Assembly: GCA_905221605.1 (NCBI GenBank)
Contig: CAJNDS010000033.1
Coordinates: 186,358 to 250,357, forward strand
DNA: 64,000 nucleotides
Source of the DNA: Symbiodinium natans
Taxonomy: Eukaryota; Sar; Dinophyceae; Suessiales; Symbiodiniaceae
Direction of reading: 5' to 3'
The notes under the pieces were generated by a model, which worked only from the letters and a program-made list of their open reading frames with translations, ran no database searches and was not told the origin of the DNA. The translations under genes were made by a program, and so were the position numbers. Shown piece by piece: positions 46,702-58,392 of this stretch. Within the stretch, counting starts at the first letter, position 1. Each line of letters opens with the position of its first letter.

Positions 46702-49700
46702 TTATACACCGACCCGGTCGAGCATGCAGCCGCCAGCATGTCGCCGTCTCTACCTCATGCAAGGCATACAGGATCATAAGGGATCATGAGGGATCATAAG
46801 GGGCAGGGTGCAAACACCAGAGAATGGTCATGCAATGTCAAAGATACCGCAGGCTCGTGCCACATGCTGGTAGGAACGTCGCACGCAGCCGTGCCAAGCC
46901 GTGCGCAACGGACTGAGCTTGCGACTAAACCCAACACGCTTCACCTCGAGTTGTCGAGCGCATCTCGATCTGCTACAACAAGCCACTGCGATTAGGAGAC
47001 TTTTGGCCTTTGGCATAGGTGAGTGGTGCGATCCCAACTTGCGACCGCATGGTTCTACAGGACAGAAAGCTGTCTAAGCCTCATAGCATCTCATAGCCCC
47101 AAGCCCGCAGCAAGATCCCTGACAATCACACGGTTTCACTACCGTCACTACCCTGCTCGTTTCTACAAAGTCCTTTCGTGTCGGTGAACTGCTGAGCTCT
47201 CCGATGTCCCGAATCCAAACTTATGCATAAGCATGCCACGACAAAGCAGATGCCCACTTTGCAGTCCGTGCCTCTGTGTCTTGCGACATGTCAACCTGCG
47301 AAAGGGCTGTGGACTTGCTCGACAGCGAGCTTCAGGGAACTCCACATGTGTCATCAAAAGGTCCTTGCACGCTTCGCAGACCCTGAACGTATGAGCTTGT
47401 AGCGTGCTGCAAAAAAACACGCCCATGGCATCTCCTTTTGGAAGCTTCCCCCCCCTACAAGAAAGGCTGCTGCAAATCAGAAACTCAGCTGCTTGCCTTG
47501 CAATCGAGCTTGTGAAGCACCTTCCAGGTCTTGATGTCGTAGACGAGGATGGTCCTAGGTAAGGATTCAATGATGTCGAGCCATGAGGCACATGTCCATC
47601 GTGATGCTTCGCGATCTCAAGCAAATCTGAGGCCAGCTGCCCATCGTCGGAGCCAGTTGCCAAGATCCTTAAGACCACAGAGGACAGCCAGTGACCCACA
47701 CCCGTGCCATGCTTGCAGCATAGGAAAGCTTCGCCTCGGCCTCAGGCGTCAGATCCCGATGGGACCCCCGAAATCTCCCTCACGAAAACTTGATTGACCC
47801 CGCCTCGCTGTTTCTGACCCCCTTCCCCCCCAAAAAAGTTGTTTTGACCGCCCGCCCCGAGTTTTCTGATCAGGGGGTTACAGAAAAAAGACGGGCCCGC
47901 TCTCCCCCCTCTCTACATCCCCTCCCCAGGCCGCCGCCCCCGTTTGTGGCGTTTTCGGGTTTGGCCAATCGAGACAAGGAGACATTCACGTACTGGCCCT
48001 GACTTTGTTGGCATGGCCCGTCCGCTTCTCAAGTCAATACACGCTTGTATGGAAGACCGACCCGAAAACCCTACACCAAGACCCTACAAAAGCCTCTGCC
48101 CGCCGGACACGCCCTCACTGGCTCAAAGCTCGACCCCGACAGCAAGGGCACAAAGTGCAAGACCAACTGTCGACTCGACAGAATTGAGCGCAAGGCCCGT
48201 GGCTGGAGTAGTCGATGCCTTCATTCTCGAAAACACATCTCAAAGGTTACGCGAGTAGAGCAGCCTTTCACGTGACCCTCGGAATAATCCAAGAAGACTG
48301 CGGACCACTTGTCCTGCATTTGTTGAGATGCCGCCAATGTCGCAGCGGTGCCAGGATTCAAGAGAATGGTTCCGAATGGTAAGCAAATGAGCCGGCACTC
48401 CGACATATTAAGCAGCATTCTGAGAAGGTGGTTTTTGGCTCTCTACGTGACTGGCTTGGAGATACACTGATGGTTCCGAGGTGGGAGCCAATAATGTCAT
48501 CTGTGTGGCCCGAAAGGGTCACGACGACCTGCCGCAGAGCTTCTGCTGTCTTCTGGCAGAGAACATCTTCCAATGCTTGTGCACGGCGCTAAAACGCAAC
48601 AACAATCTTCCATTTTATCAAACTCCATCAGAAGTCTGCTAGCTTTACGGATGAGAGCTCGGGCTCCAAGTCAACCCATCGAAAGCCTTCTTGTCGCGCA
48701 TGTCAAACACTCGTGTCTTCCTTGGAAGCAGCATGGATGAGGCCGTTTGCCGAAATCGTTTGCAATCAAGAAGACACAGAAGAAACATCTGGAGACCTCT
48801 GCAGCAGACATAAAGTCGCCTAAACTTGCAGGTTGAAGCTGAGGCCGAGTCTGATCAAAACAGCAAGTCGACACAAAGTATTGCCTCTCCGGATCCTGGA
48901 AGCAAGGGCTTTTGATGGCTCCAGATGGCTGAAGGACACGTTATGATTCTTACAAACTTCTCAATCCCACCAGCGTTAACCAAAATCCTCAAAGGGCATG
49001 AATGCTCGCATGGTTGCTAAACGAGGAGGCCAACGCAGACGAGTGGGCGAGGGCATGTACCAAACCGCTTCTCAAACGTCTCTGGGCGCATCCTACATGT
49101 GTGATAATTAATTCGTACCACGCGCGCCCTTTCCATTCATTTTGGAGGCTGCTGCGTGCAGAACCGAACCGGAATTTCACATCCTGAACATGAGGTCCCT
49201 CGGCCAGCCTATCAGGGCTGAGGCGAAACAATCCTGTTTCCCCCCCCCCCCCACGACCTGTAATTGTCTTAACGTTGCTTTCGCAGATAACCCTACCGAC
49301 ACCTTCAGCCTGCAACCCCGTATGATACACTAGGGACATGTCCTAACATCCCCCCACCCTCAACAACAAAACTCTATAAACCCTGCACCTCCCCCCCTCT
49401 AAAACCTCTCAAATAGACCCTCGTGGTCCTTTCCAAGGAAGGTCACGCCATAAACAGGCTTGCCTGGATGCACGAGCCTGAGTAGCCGAGGCTCAGACGG
49501 CATCTGCTCTCGCGACCCAGGCAAACACAAGGAGAAAAAAAAGAAGAGTCGGGCAGAACATGGCAGAACTCTGCGCGGCTGCGTGCTCTCTTGAGCACAG
49601 CAAAGCAGCTTCCATGTCAACACGATGCTCCGCTCTCAGCCCTGGAGCTGAGACGAGCCGAGTTGGGAACGTTCTCAGTGGGATGCCCTCAGCGAAATCC

Positions 49701-52277
49701 CAGATGATTGCCTCAAAGCTGCGCGGAGTGTCGGACTGTGTGGCAAGTCTGAAAAATTAAAAAAGTCGGTGGAGTTTCGGTTGGAATCAGCACACAGTGC
49801 GAACATTCCGCTCAATATTCAAGCGTCACTCTCCTTGCAAACCGCCTGTTCTGACACCAAGGAACTGTAGAGTCGTCGGAGGCGGTGGCCATGACCTGCG
49901 CACCATCTGAGTGAAATCTACGAGCTACTTTGATTTGCAAAGCTCGACGAAACACCTCCCGTGATGAGTGGTCCATGTGTCGTAAGCCCTCAAAGCTACA
50001 GTCTTCAATTTGTCCATGCCCATTTCCCTGAATGCCTAGATCTGTTGAGTCATTCCGTATTGCCCTGGCCACCAAGCTGCCATCAGCGCAGCACTAGCGC
50101 TAGGAGCAAGAGCAACACTCGAAAGACACGCGAAGGAAATCTCTCACACTCTCTCACTCACGCACACAACTCTTTCTTCTTCTACCCTGTCTCGACTTCA
50201 GCATTGATCTCAGTTGGATCCTGCAACGTGGAACGTCACAGGGTCCACGACAACAGCGCTTCGCAGCGTCCACTCTACGTAAACTCCAAACGCATCCCGA
50301 CCAGCCTGTTGGCCCTCGTGGAAGTCGATTCCATTCACTTCGTCCTGCAGCTTCAAAACTGAGAGCTCATGATTCCAAAGTTCCAAAGGCATGTCACTCA
50401 CGAGCCGAGCCCATCTTGATGTCGCGTGCAATGCCTACCGCTATGCGCCTACTCCCACTACCACATCTTATTCTGCGACCACCATGACTGCCACAACTAC
50501 TGAAAATATCATCGTCACTTCTGCGACCGTCCACGGACAGCCACAACAATCACCGGTGCCTGGTGGCCCTTCTCGCCGCCCAGCTTGAACTGCTGTGTGC
50601 CTGTTGAGGTTCAACGATGTTCAACGGTTCTTTCGGGTCTCAGGCTTCGAAGATATCCTGAGGGAAGGCATAGACATGGAAATTTGGGGGCTGGGGGGGG
50701 GGGGGCAAGAAGCTCCAATTCCAGGCCTGTCTGGTAGTTCCACAAGTACACGTGCCTGAGCTCAGCAAGCCATGCAAAGCCGCAAAAAGATGCTTTTCTT
50801 CTTACCTCTTCATGTACTCACCTGCTGCACAAAGCTGAGATTCTTCACTACCTTTCACAAAGAAGGCATGCCGGCGCGACCTGTCCACGGAGGTGCAGCC
50901 CAAGATGTCCGGCGCCTAGCGATGGCGAGGGCACCGACTGCGCCCTTGCGTTTGCGTTCGCAACAACCCCTTTTCGAGCCTAGACCCTAAGCCCAAGACC
51001 CCAGAAAGACTAAACGCCAAACCCTGCACACCAAACACTGAAGCCCAAAGCTCCTGAAGAACCCGATAAACTAAATTCCCGGATCTCCGCTAGGAGTGCT
51101 TGCATAGCGTCCTGCAGAAAAACACTATGCCCTGCAAGCCGAAATCAGCCTGAACCCGAAAAACCCTAGAGCCGAAAGACCCTAAAGCATGAAAACCTTC
51201 AGGCCTGAAACCCCCACTTGTGCACAAAACCCTAAACCCAAACCCTGAACCCTAATCCTGTGAAGATCAAAAACGCTTAAACCCCCAACAAGGCTAGAAG
51301 CTCTCCATCCTCAAAGCCCTCAACACTAGAACCAACCCGAACCGTCAAAGTCGAGAGATTACCTGGGGTGAACAGAACCGACAGTGCTTGAACTGCCACC
51401 CGTGTTTGAATCTGGAATCGGCAGTGTGCTTGAATCGCGAGTGTTTGAATCGCACGTGCTTGGATCGAATTGCAATTTTATGCGACTTTGACACCACCCC
51501 TGCTAGGTCAATCCACTTTATTGAGTCATTAGGGCTGTCAGACCATTCCCGAAACCCGTCCGCGCCGTCTTCGCAAAGGCCACGGAATACAGGCCGCCCA
51601 TCGGTTCGCTCTTGGCGCGGTGCAGCTGAATGTCAAAGGCCATGACGAGTTGACGTGACAACAAAGACAGCACAGGGCAGAATCATTCCCATGATCAGAA
51701 TCCATCGAAAGCAGAATGTGTCTGAGGCAAACAGAAGGCCAGCAGATGTCAACGTGCTCAGATCTTCCCCAATCCCAATGCAAAGCTTGCACTGCCCATA
51801 CTGCCCGGCTGAGGCAAGCTCATTCTGCTTGCGCAAAGTCCTCGCATTCAAGGCTTTGGGAACATCAGCTGGGCACACTTCTCTGCCAATTCGCGTGTTC
51901 ACGCCTATACATCGGTTAAATCGATCGACTCCTCATGTTGACCTGCAACTACTTGGAGTTATTGGAGTTGTGGGTGGGATCCTCAACCCTTCGAACACAA
52001 GATGGCCAGCGGTCTTCTCGGATTCGACAACTCTGGAACACCTTTTGACCCACTACATTCCCACATATTCCCACGAGGGCAGTCTTGTCGAGCACTTGCC
52101 GGGTGAGGTCGAAGACGTGGACTGTGGCATCCCATGATGCCGTCACCACACGAGTGGAATCCTCGCCTTGGGTGCTCTGCTGCTACGTGCTGTCCGTCCT
52201 ACTCCAAGAGGCCTTGTAGATTGTTGGACCTTGTACACTCTGAGCGCCAGGCTCATTGCTACGCTATGTACAGGAGC
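46702..52277 (-). CDS. WD40-repeat protein, many short exons
   Basis: WD40 repeats fold into a beta-propeller used as a protein-binding platform. Minus-strand exons with repeat signatures: 52277-52230 (APVHSVAMSLALRVYK), 52166-52096 (STRVVTASWDATVHVFDL), 51626 to about 51566 (SEPMGGLYSVAFAKT), about 50344-50318 (DEVNGIDFH), 49917-49866 (FHSDGAQVMATASDDST), 48716 to about 48681 (TRVFDMRDKKAF), 48528-48489 (VVVTLSGHTDDII), 47667-47634 (ILATGSDDGQL), 47554-47497 (TILVYDIKTWKVLHKLDCK) and about 46749-46702 (DGDMLAAACSTGSVYKY). SDDST|TRVFDMRD and SDDGQL|TILVYD read as continuous WD repeats across introns, the first in phase at a GT donor. At least five or six blades are represented. I cannot name the family: the SDDxTxRVFDMR segment resembles G-protein beta subunits but the rest does not. 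The N-terminus may include the coiled-coil exon at 54.0-54.1 kb; the C-terminus may include the exon at 45.7 kb. Confidence 0.75.
50990..51345. repeat. degenerate telomere-like C-rich region
   Basis: Dispersed words such as accctaaaccc, accctgaaccct and agaccct occur at irregular spacing, as in the 23.8-24.2 kb region. It separates WD40 exons. Confidence 0.6.
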
Positions 52278-52952
52278 CTTGTGGAGGTTGGAGTGGTGCC
52301 TGGCCAAACAATTTCTGACCGACAGCACTGGATCGACAAAGGACAAGCAAAGAGGAGCACCCATGTGAACTTCATTGAAACCCTCCAGCATCACCCAACC
52401 GTGCCCTGCTCGAGCGGACACAATGCAGCACCCGTTTGCAGCGTTGACCACATGTTCGGGCAACTGCAGTCAGAATGCTGATAATCCAAGTCGAGAGAAC
52501 CTGTTTTAGCCTCTGACGAAAGCACGAGCGAGCTTGAGCAAACTCCGACTGTGCATTCGGCAACGTGAAACCCCAAGAAGGCTGCCTCTGAGACAGAGCA
52601 GCCAAAGCCAACACAAGCTCTGCAACTTCCATAGGTCAGCCCGGGTGGTTGTGGCCTGTCGATGACAAAGCGATCGCCCCTGACAGAGTCAGACTCACTG
52701 AAGCCATACTAGTCATACTATGAGCCCATGAGCTTAGACCCGTTCGGACTTCAAGAGGTCTGCAATCAGGCTCTTGCCCTGCTCTGATCATGCATGGTTG
52801 CTGCAAGGTTGGCAACAAGTTTCGGCTTTATTCGAGATGTACCACCTTCGGCACCAGCGACTCAAGAAGTGAAGAACATGAGGCACGTGCCCTTCACTGG
52901 CCGTGGATGGCTTTGCTACCGGCCCAGATCCTGCAAAGCGCTGAATGTTCGA

Positions 52953-52975
52953 GGGGGGGGGGGGGGGGGGGGGGG
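52953..52975. repeat. poly-G tract
   Basis: About 22 consecutive G. Confidence 0.95.
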
Positions 52976-53346
52976 ACGTGCCAAAGCCTTGACCATGAGG
53001 CGTCAGAGGTTCCCTATGAGACCCCCAAATTGACCTTGCTCGTGATGCATCTGTGTCCTCCCTGGCGGCTGACTTTGGAATCTCTAGAAACCCAGCTCTG
53101 AACCCTCTCAACACACTCTTTGGATCTCTACATTCTTGTTTTCTGGAGCGACCGAAAACCCTTTACAGAAGAACTCATCACGACAGGTGCCCCATGAGGT
53201 CCATGCAGTTAAGCTGACTCCCCGAAGAAAACTCGGGAAAACTCGGAGTAGCACACGGAGGCCCTGAACATCCCTGCCCTGCAGCTGCATGGTGGCAGCC
53301 TGGAAGCATGTTCGACGCCGGGCCTCAGGAAGAAGTCTGTTCTAAG

Positions 53347-53467
53347 GGGCCCAAAAAACCCACACAAACATAAGGATCCTGCTTTTGGGACATACGGGCC
53401 CCACTACGGGGGATTCCGAAAAGCAATGTTTGCAGGATCCTTATGTTTATGTGGGTTTTTTGGGCCC
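53347..53467. repeat. long hairpin with 36-bp arms
   Basis: Bases 53347-53382 and 53432-53467 are inverted copies matching at 35 of 36 positions, beginning with gggccc and containing ggatcc, around a 49-nt loop. A (CA)n tract follows within 20 bp. No flanking target duplication was recognised. It could be a small MITE, a structured RNA precursor or a recombination product. Confidence 0.75.
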
Positions 53468-53479
53468 GACTCTTCGTCC

Positions 53480-53510
53480 GCACGCACACACACACACACA
53501 CACACACAGA
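53480..53510. repeat. (CA)n microsatellite
   Basis: About 13 ca units immediately right of the 53.35-53.47 kb hairpin. Confidence 0.95.
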
Positions 53511-54004
53511 GACAGAGCCCGCTTCGCCAAGTACATGTGTGTTTGGAGGCTGCTGCGCTGCTGTCAGGCCGATGCAACGTGAACCAAAAGGACCTTGCCT
53601 GCGATTTGGGGGAGAAGCTTCGGCATTCAGAAGTCCATTGGCAACCACCAAAGAAAGGCCGGCCGCGGTTGGCAACAGCAACATCCATCTGAAACATCTA
53701 AGAACACCGCAACATTCTCAAAGGCCTGAAGCTACTGAGCAGCTACTGCAGATATGATAGATGTGACATGTGCGCTGAGGTCTCAAGCTCAGCATGACAG
53801 GCTTGACGACCTGCTGCTGGTCGGCCTGTGTCCTTTCCAGTAGACAAGCAAGAGACATGTGGCATGAACCACACAAACTCACAAAGATGTAAACACGGAT
53901 GCGGAAAACAGCCTGAGCGACATCTTGAGCGATTCGTTCTCAGCTCCTTTTGTGCAGGGGCAGGATGTGGCATGGGTGAAAGGGTTGTTATTGCAAGTGC
54001 TGCA

Positions 54005-54125
54005 CCGCTTTTGTCTCAACGATCTCGAGATCTTTGAAGGTTTTTGTTTTAGATTTGGCTGCTTGGACGGCTTTGAGGTCCAAGCGAAGCGCATCTCGCT
54101 GTTCAGTGACTCGCTGGAGTTGCTC
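54005..54125 (-). CDS. coiled-coil exon, possibly the N-terminal part of the WD40 gene
   Basis: After a gtcag acceptor at 54,126 the minus strand reads EQLQRVTEQRDALRLDLKAV followed by a Lys/Thr-rich helix (QAAKSKTKTFKDLEIVE), a clear heptad-like coiled coil. The donor is uncertain: an internal GC donor after DLK (54,073) would end it early. Coiled coil followed by WD40 repeats is a common architecture and both are on the same strand, but the 1.7 kb gap holds no confirmed connecting exon. Confidence 0.4.
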
Positions 54126-54839
54126 CTGACAAGGAAACACTTCCGACTGGCCGACATCAGGTCCGTCGCCCGACGCGACCGTTCGAAGATTCTTATGCGG
54201 CCACAGGTTGGAATGCTCCCCCCTCCCCCCCCCCTTCCCCCGCCCCAAAAACGAGCAACAAAACATCGCGCCCACCAAGGGATCTACGACGACAAGACAG
54301 GACTACGCAACCTGTAGGGGACTGTGGAGTCTCCTGAGTCTATTGACAGCCAAACACAAGAAGTGCAGCTCCTGAATAAACCCCGAGATACTGAGGTTAC
54401 GACAGCATCTACTAAACAAGGGAGCGGGTGAGCCTGCAGTTTCTGAAACTCCTTGTTGACCTGCTCTCATGTGCTCTCCAGGGCGATGCAACTTCGATAG
54501 AACTTTAAACGAGTACTTCGCAACACACAACACATACAACACGCCACAGCCAGAAGAGCCAACGGCAAAGTAGGAAGGTTGATCCACAGTCTGGCCTTGT
54601 TGAAAAAGTTCATGCTTCTTGAGAGGTGCTCCTGCGTATCCTGGGAAGATGTCTATCTGAGAACTCCTCACTAGTCGGAGGCGTGCTTCGTGGAGGGATG
54701 GGCGCAAGCCTCACAGTTCTTCCTGGGGTCTTTTGATGTTTTACACCATACCGGAGCATCTGGACGATTCCGCATCCTTGAACGGAACCATTGAACAATG
54801 ACAGCAAAACTGAACATGTGGGAGACAGCAAGGCTCCTC

Positions 54840-54958
54840 CTTGAGGGAATCCGGGATGTTCTCAATCTGAGCAGGGCTGTCGAGGCTGAATCGGAAGAGA
54901 CGCATGACGTATTTCAAAGGAGAGAAGGCGAGGATGGAGGAGGGGAGAGTGTATAGCT
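54840..54958 (-). CDS. candidate exon, function unknown
   Basis: The minus strand reads LPSSILAFSPLKYVMRLFRF then SLDSPAQIENIPDSLK before a possible GA donor (AAG|GAGGAG). The composition is protein-like, and the frame is open for 101 codons with no better alternative frame. The gene it belongs to is not identified. Confidence 0.35.
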
Positions 54959-55965
54959 GCATGCTGCAGAAATGATGCGATGCCTTGTCCAACAGAACAT
55001 GCAAGATGAGCATGTTGCAATTCAGTCTGATACCCCCGTCGGGCACAACCCTTAGGCTTCAGGCCCTAGTTTTAGCCGTTGGTTTGGGATGCGCACTGGG
55101 TTTTCGAAAAAAGCTCGGAAACCAATCAATCGGGCGGCAGCATAACAAAGCTATCTCAACGGCGGCTACGCACATCATTCACATCTCTGCGTCCTCCTAC
55201 ACCATCGAGCACTGCAAAGCAAAATGCCCAAGAAATGCAGACAGAAGCTCTGCGCCTTGAAGGGCATGGTCAGCTCCGTTCCGCTCAGGGAGCGCAGCGT
55301 CCCCCCCTCAGCTATCGAACAGCCGGTAGCGCTGTAGCTTTGTATGTTCAGCTGGGGCTTTTCCGTAATTGAAGTCGTCAACCTACGCCACACACACACA
55401 GCCATCACAACATGCGATCTTTGCGGTTCTAGCAACTTGTTTGGTCAGTCAGTCATGGGACCTTAGAAGGGGATTGAGTGAATCGAACCATCTTCACACG
55501 GCTCAAAACAGCGATGCTGTGTCACAGGCGAAGAATGCGTGCACCCCTCCTTCTGCCAGCATAATAGCCCCTTTTGGAAAGTTTGAAGCAACAAAGGATC
55601 ACATGCACACCGAGGACACTGCCGGCGGCATCGTGTCAACAAGACCTGGACGACACAGCTGACAGATTTTTGCATTTTGTGGACAGTCCCAGGATTGAAA
55701 CGGTCTGAAGCATCAGCGTTCAACTCCTGCGCCCACCCCCTCATGCCTGCAACGCGACTCTCGCAGTGGGTCCGGTGTATTGAACGCTGAAGCTGAGAGC
55801 CAAAGAAAAAACAGTACTCATGCTCGTGATGCAATCGGAACGTGTGGCTTGAAGACAGGCGACAACTAGACGCAATTTATGAAACACAAGGCCATGCTGC
55901 AGGATGCAGGCTTTGAAGAAAATATTTCCCTGCGGCAAGCTTAACTCAATCTCCTGCACTCTCAC

Positions 55966-56041
55966 CTGTCCATGTGCCTTGCGTACGGAGACAAGCCAGC
56001 GCTTCAGGCGCGTCATGGCCGACTGGTTGTTTTCCTTCTTC
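55966..56041 (-). CDS. candidate exon with canonical donor
   Basis: The segment ends at CAG|GTGAGA, the strongest canonical 5' splice site I saw in the window. The frame read as NNQSAMTRLKRWLVSVRKAH is preferred; a second frame over the same bases also stays open, so the reading is not settled. It may supply an upstream exon of the WD40 or the unassigned 54.9-kb gene. Confidence 0.35.
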
Positions 56042-56929
56042 CTTTCGCATCCAGCGAGGGAGTCTCCAGTTCAAATGCTGTTCCACCCGGAAAGCAGACA
56101 GCAGAGCATACATCGTCGCTGCCGTAGTTTAAAGAGACACCAACCAGGGTGTGCCCCGAGCCGCGGGGAAACGGAGCCAATTCAAGCAGACCGAACCAAA
56201 CCACACTGTCACGACAGCGGCTGCCGTTCGTGAAGAAATTTCCTGAAAGACGTGGCAGCTGTTCTGTTGCCCTGAAACCCAGGCAAGAGCTGCCTAACTA
56301 ACCCCAGAGGTGCCGAAGATCTTTGAGAAATGGCATTGCCAGGGGGCGAGTCGAGGCGCCAAAAGACCTGCCTCCAGTAGAAGGAGTGTAGATGTCTTGG
56401 GGCGTGATAGCTAGTAGGCCAGTCTGGCAAGTCCCGGGCCACAGGGTAAGGGAACTAACGAATAATCAGACTGAACCAGGCTTGCCCAGCCACGAGCCGT
56501 GAAGGGAATGCGACACAGCAACCAGGCCGAGGCAAGAAAAAGAAACCATCGTGGAGTCGTAGGAGCCCTTGGTCCGGAAGGGCATATGGCCCATGTGCCC
56601 AAGCCTGGGAAAGGGCCATGGTCAGGGCAGGCACCCATGTCATCCGAAGCCGTCCTCCCTGTGACGGACACATGGCGAGCTGCACTAATGAGGCATGACA
56701 ACGAAAAGAGATGAGCGGAGGTGGAAGGATGAAATGGATGAAAAGGAGGAGAGACCCTCACGTCCAACGGGAGTCAAGCTCCTGGAAGCCACCCAGGACC
56801 CAGGGAGGCGAGAAACCGCGAGATACGGAAGGAACTAGGGACATGCCCCCCAAGGAGCAATGATACTGAAAAGATATGAGCGGAAGAGAACAGACCTTGT
56901 GCTGTGGAGAAGGCACTGCAACTGACCAA

Positions 56930-57202
56930 TCACTGCGCTCTGAAAGTAGAAGAAGACGATGGCCCGAACTGGAAACCACCTCCTGTACTCGGCGCTGCTG
57001 GCAAATCCGACCGGCGTTCAGCCCTCAGCAGCAGGAACAGTAAGCCGTCAGCGGCTTCCATTGCAGCGCAGGAAAAAGCCCCTCCCAAGGCGCTTGTGGG
57101 AAGCCTTCGAAAAGGGGTCACCTCTTTGGCTTGGGCCGTGATGGCGGCATCCTGCCCTAAAGAAGCCAAAAACACGAACAGATCGGATCGGAATGCATCC
57201 AT
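56930..57202 (-). CDS. small open frame, hypothetical
   Basis: A 90-codon ATG-initiated frame begins MDAFRSDLFVFLASLGQDAA and has a balanced, protein-like composition. The opposite strand is also open here for 143 codons, so one of the two is a shadow. Without splice edges or a family match this is a weak call. Confidence 0.2.
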   Translation of the reverse strand: MDAFRSDLFVFLASLGQDAAITAQAKEVTPFRRLPTSALGGAFSCAAMEAADGLLFLLLRAERRSDLPAAPSTGGGFQFGPSSSSTFRAQ

Positions 57203-57934
57203 TCTTATGTCTCAAACCTGGTATGCAAGCACTGGCAATCAGGCGGTCCTTTCTCCCTCTTTGCCGGGTTTGCCTTTGGCTCCTACAGAGAACCGGCTCA
57301 GGGAGATGGAAGGCTCGGGTAGTCAGGTTCCATAGAAGCATTTTCAATCCACCTCCCATCACTTTGAACGGGAGTGTCAGGTAGAACTGCACCTGCGAAC
57401 GCTCCGAAGACATCAGAGGCAGATAAACCTGGAGGTGATCTAGAAGTCAGGGCGGGCTGCCTTGGGTCTGATACAGCTCCCTCCAGTGATATGGGCCATG
57501 GGCTTTTGCAGTGCTCGTCGGGCTTTTCAGCTAAGTGATAGAAGACTTGTACTTAGAATATGCCTCTGAGGTTCAGGAAGCTGCTCAACTTTACTTCTGC
57601 CTTCTCTGCTCCTCTGCCAAAACACATCCTCAATTCAAAAACCAAAGAAGCTGACATGAGCTGACGTGATGTACAACTTCCAGCACCAAGCCTTCGGGAC
57701 CACGCACACACGACTTCTACACCTGCCAGTGACCAGGGAAGCCTTTGGAGATTGGCTGTGGGGCTTTGCGACATTTGTTGTTACAGGTCGTGCCGATGAG
57801 GTCATCCTTGCAGAATGAGAACGGCTTGCCCGAATACCCACGCCGCAACCGCAACCTCCCGCACGATAACCGACAGACACTACGTTGCGCATCGTTGCGC
57901 TATGTTCCGTGCCCTTAGCTGAACTGCGTGGCAG

Positions 57935-58260
57935 TATTGTTTATAGTATTGTTTTAGTACGCCCCAAGAATCAGATATAAAACTACGAAGAGAATAAGTG
58001 AATGAATGCATGCACGAATATTATATTAAGTGCATGAAATTCACGAATGAACGAAGTAAGCGATTGAATCTATGAATCAGAAAATATATACATCCTAATG
58101 AATAATACTGTGCTACATTCATCCTTTTCTACGATGTTTTCATTATTATCTTCATTCAGTTCACTTAACAATTGATGAAGAGAGAAAAACATTGTGATCG
58201 CGAATTCATGTTTAGTGCCGTACTTCGCTTGTAAACCTTATTTAAGGGGCTAATATTTGA
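57935..58260. other. AT-rich island
   Basis: The base composition drops sharply in GC compared with both flanks, with recurring gaatgaa/attcatt words. It lies just downstream of the coiled-coil gene stop at 58393. No ORF, inverted repeat or array was recognised. It may be a gene boundary or an inserted sequence. Confidence 0.6.
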
Positions 58261-58392
58261 CTGGTAGCAACACCAACAGGCCAGCAGACCATAGCGAGCT
58301 TCTTGAGACGTTGTCGCAAGGACTCCCCCTCTTGCTCCTGTCAGGTCGACCATCTGGCTCGACACGAGTACTACGAGACATAGCGCAACACC

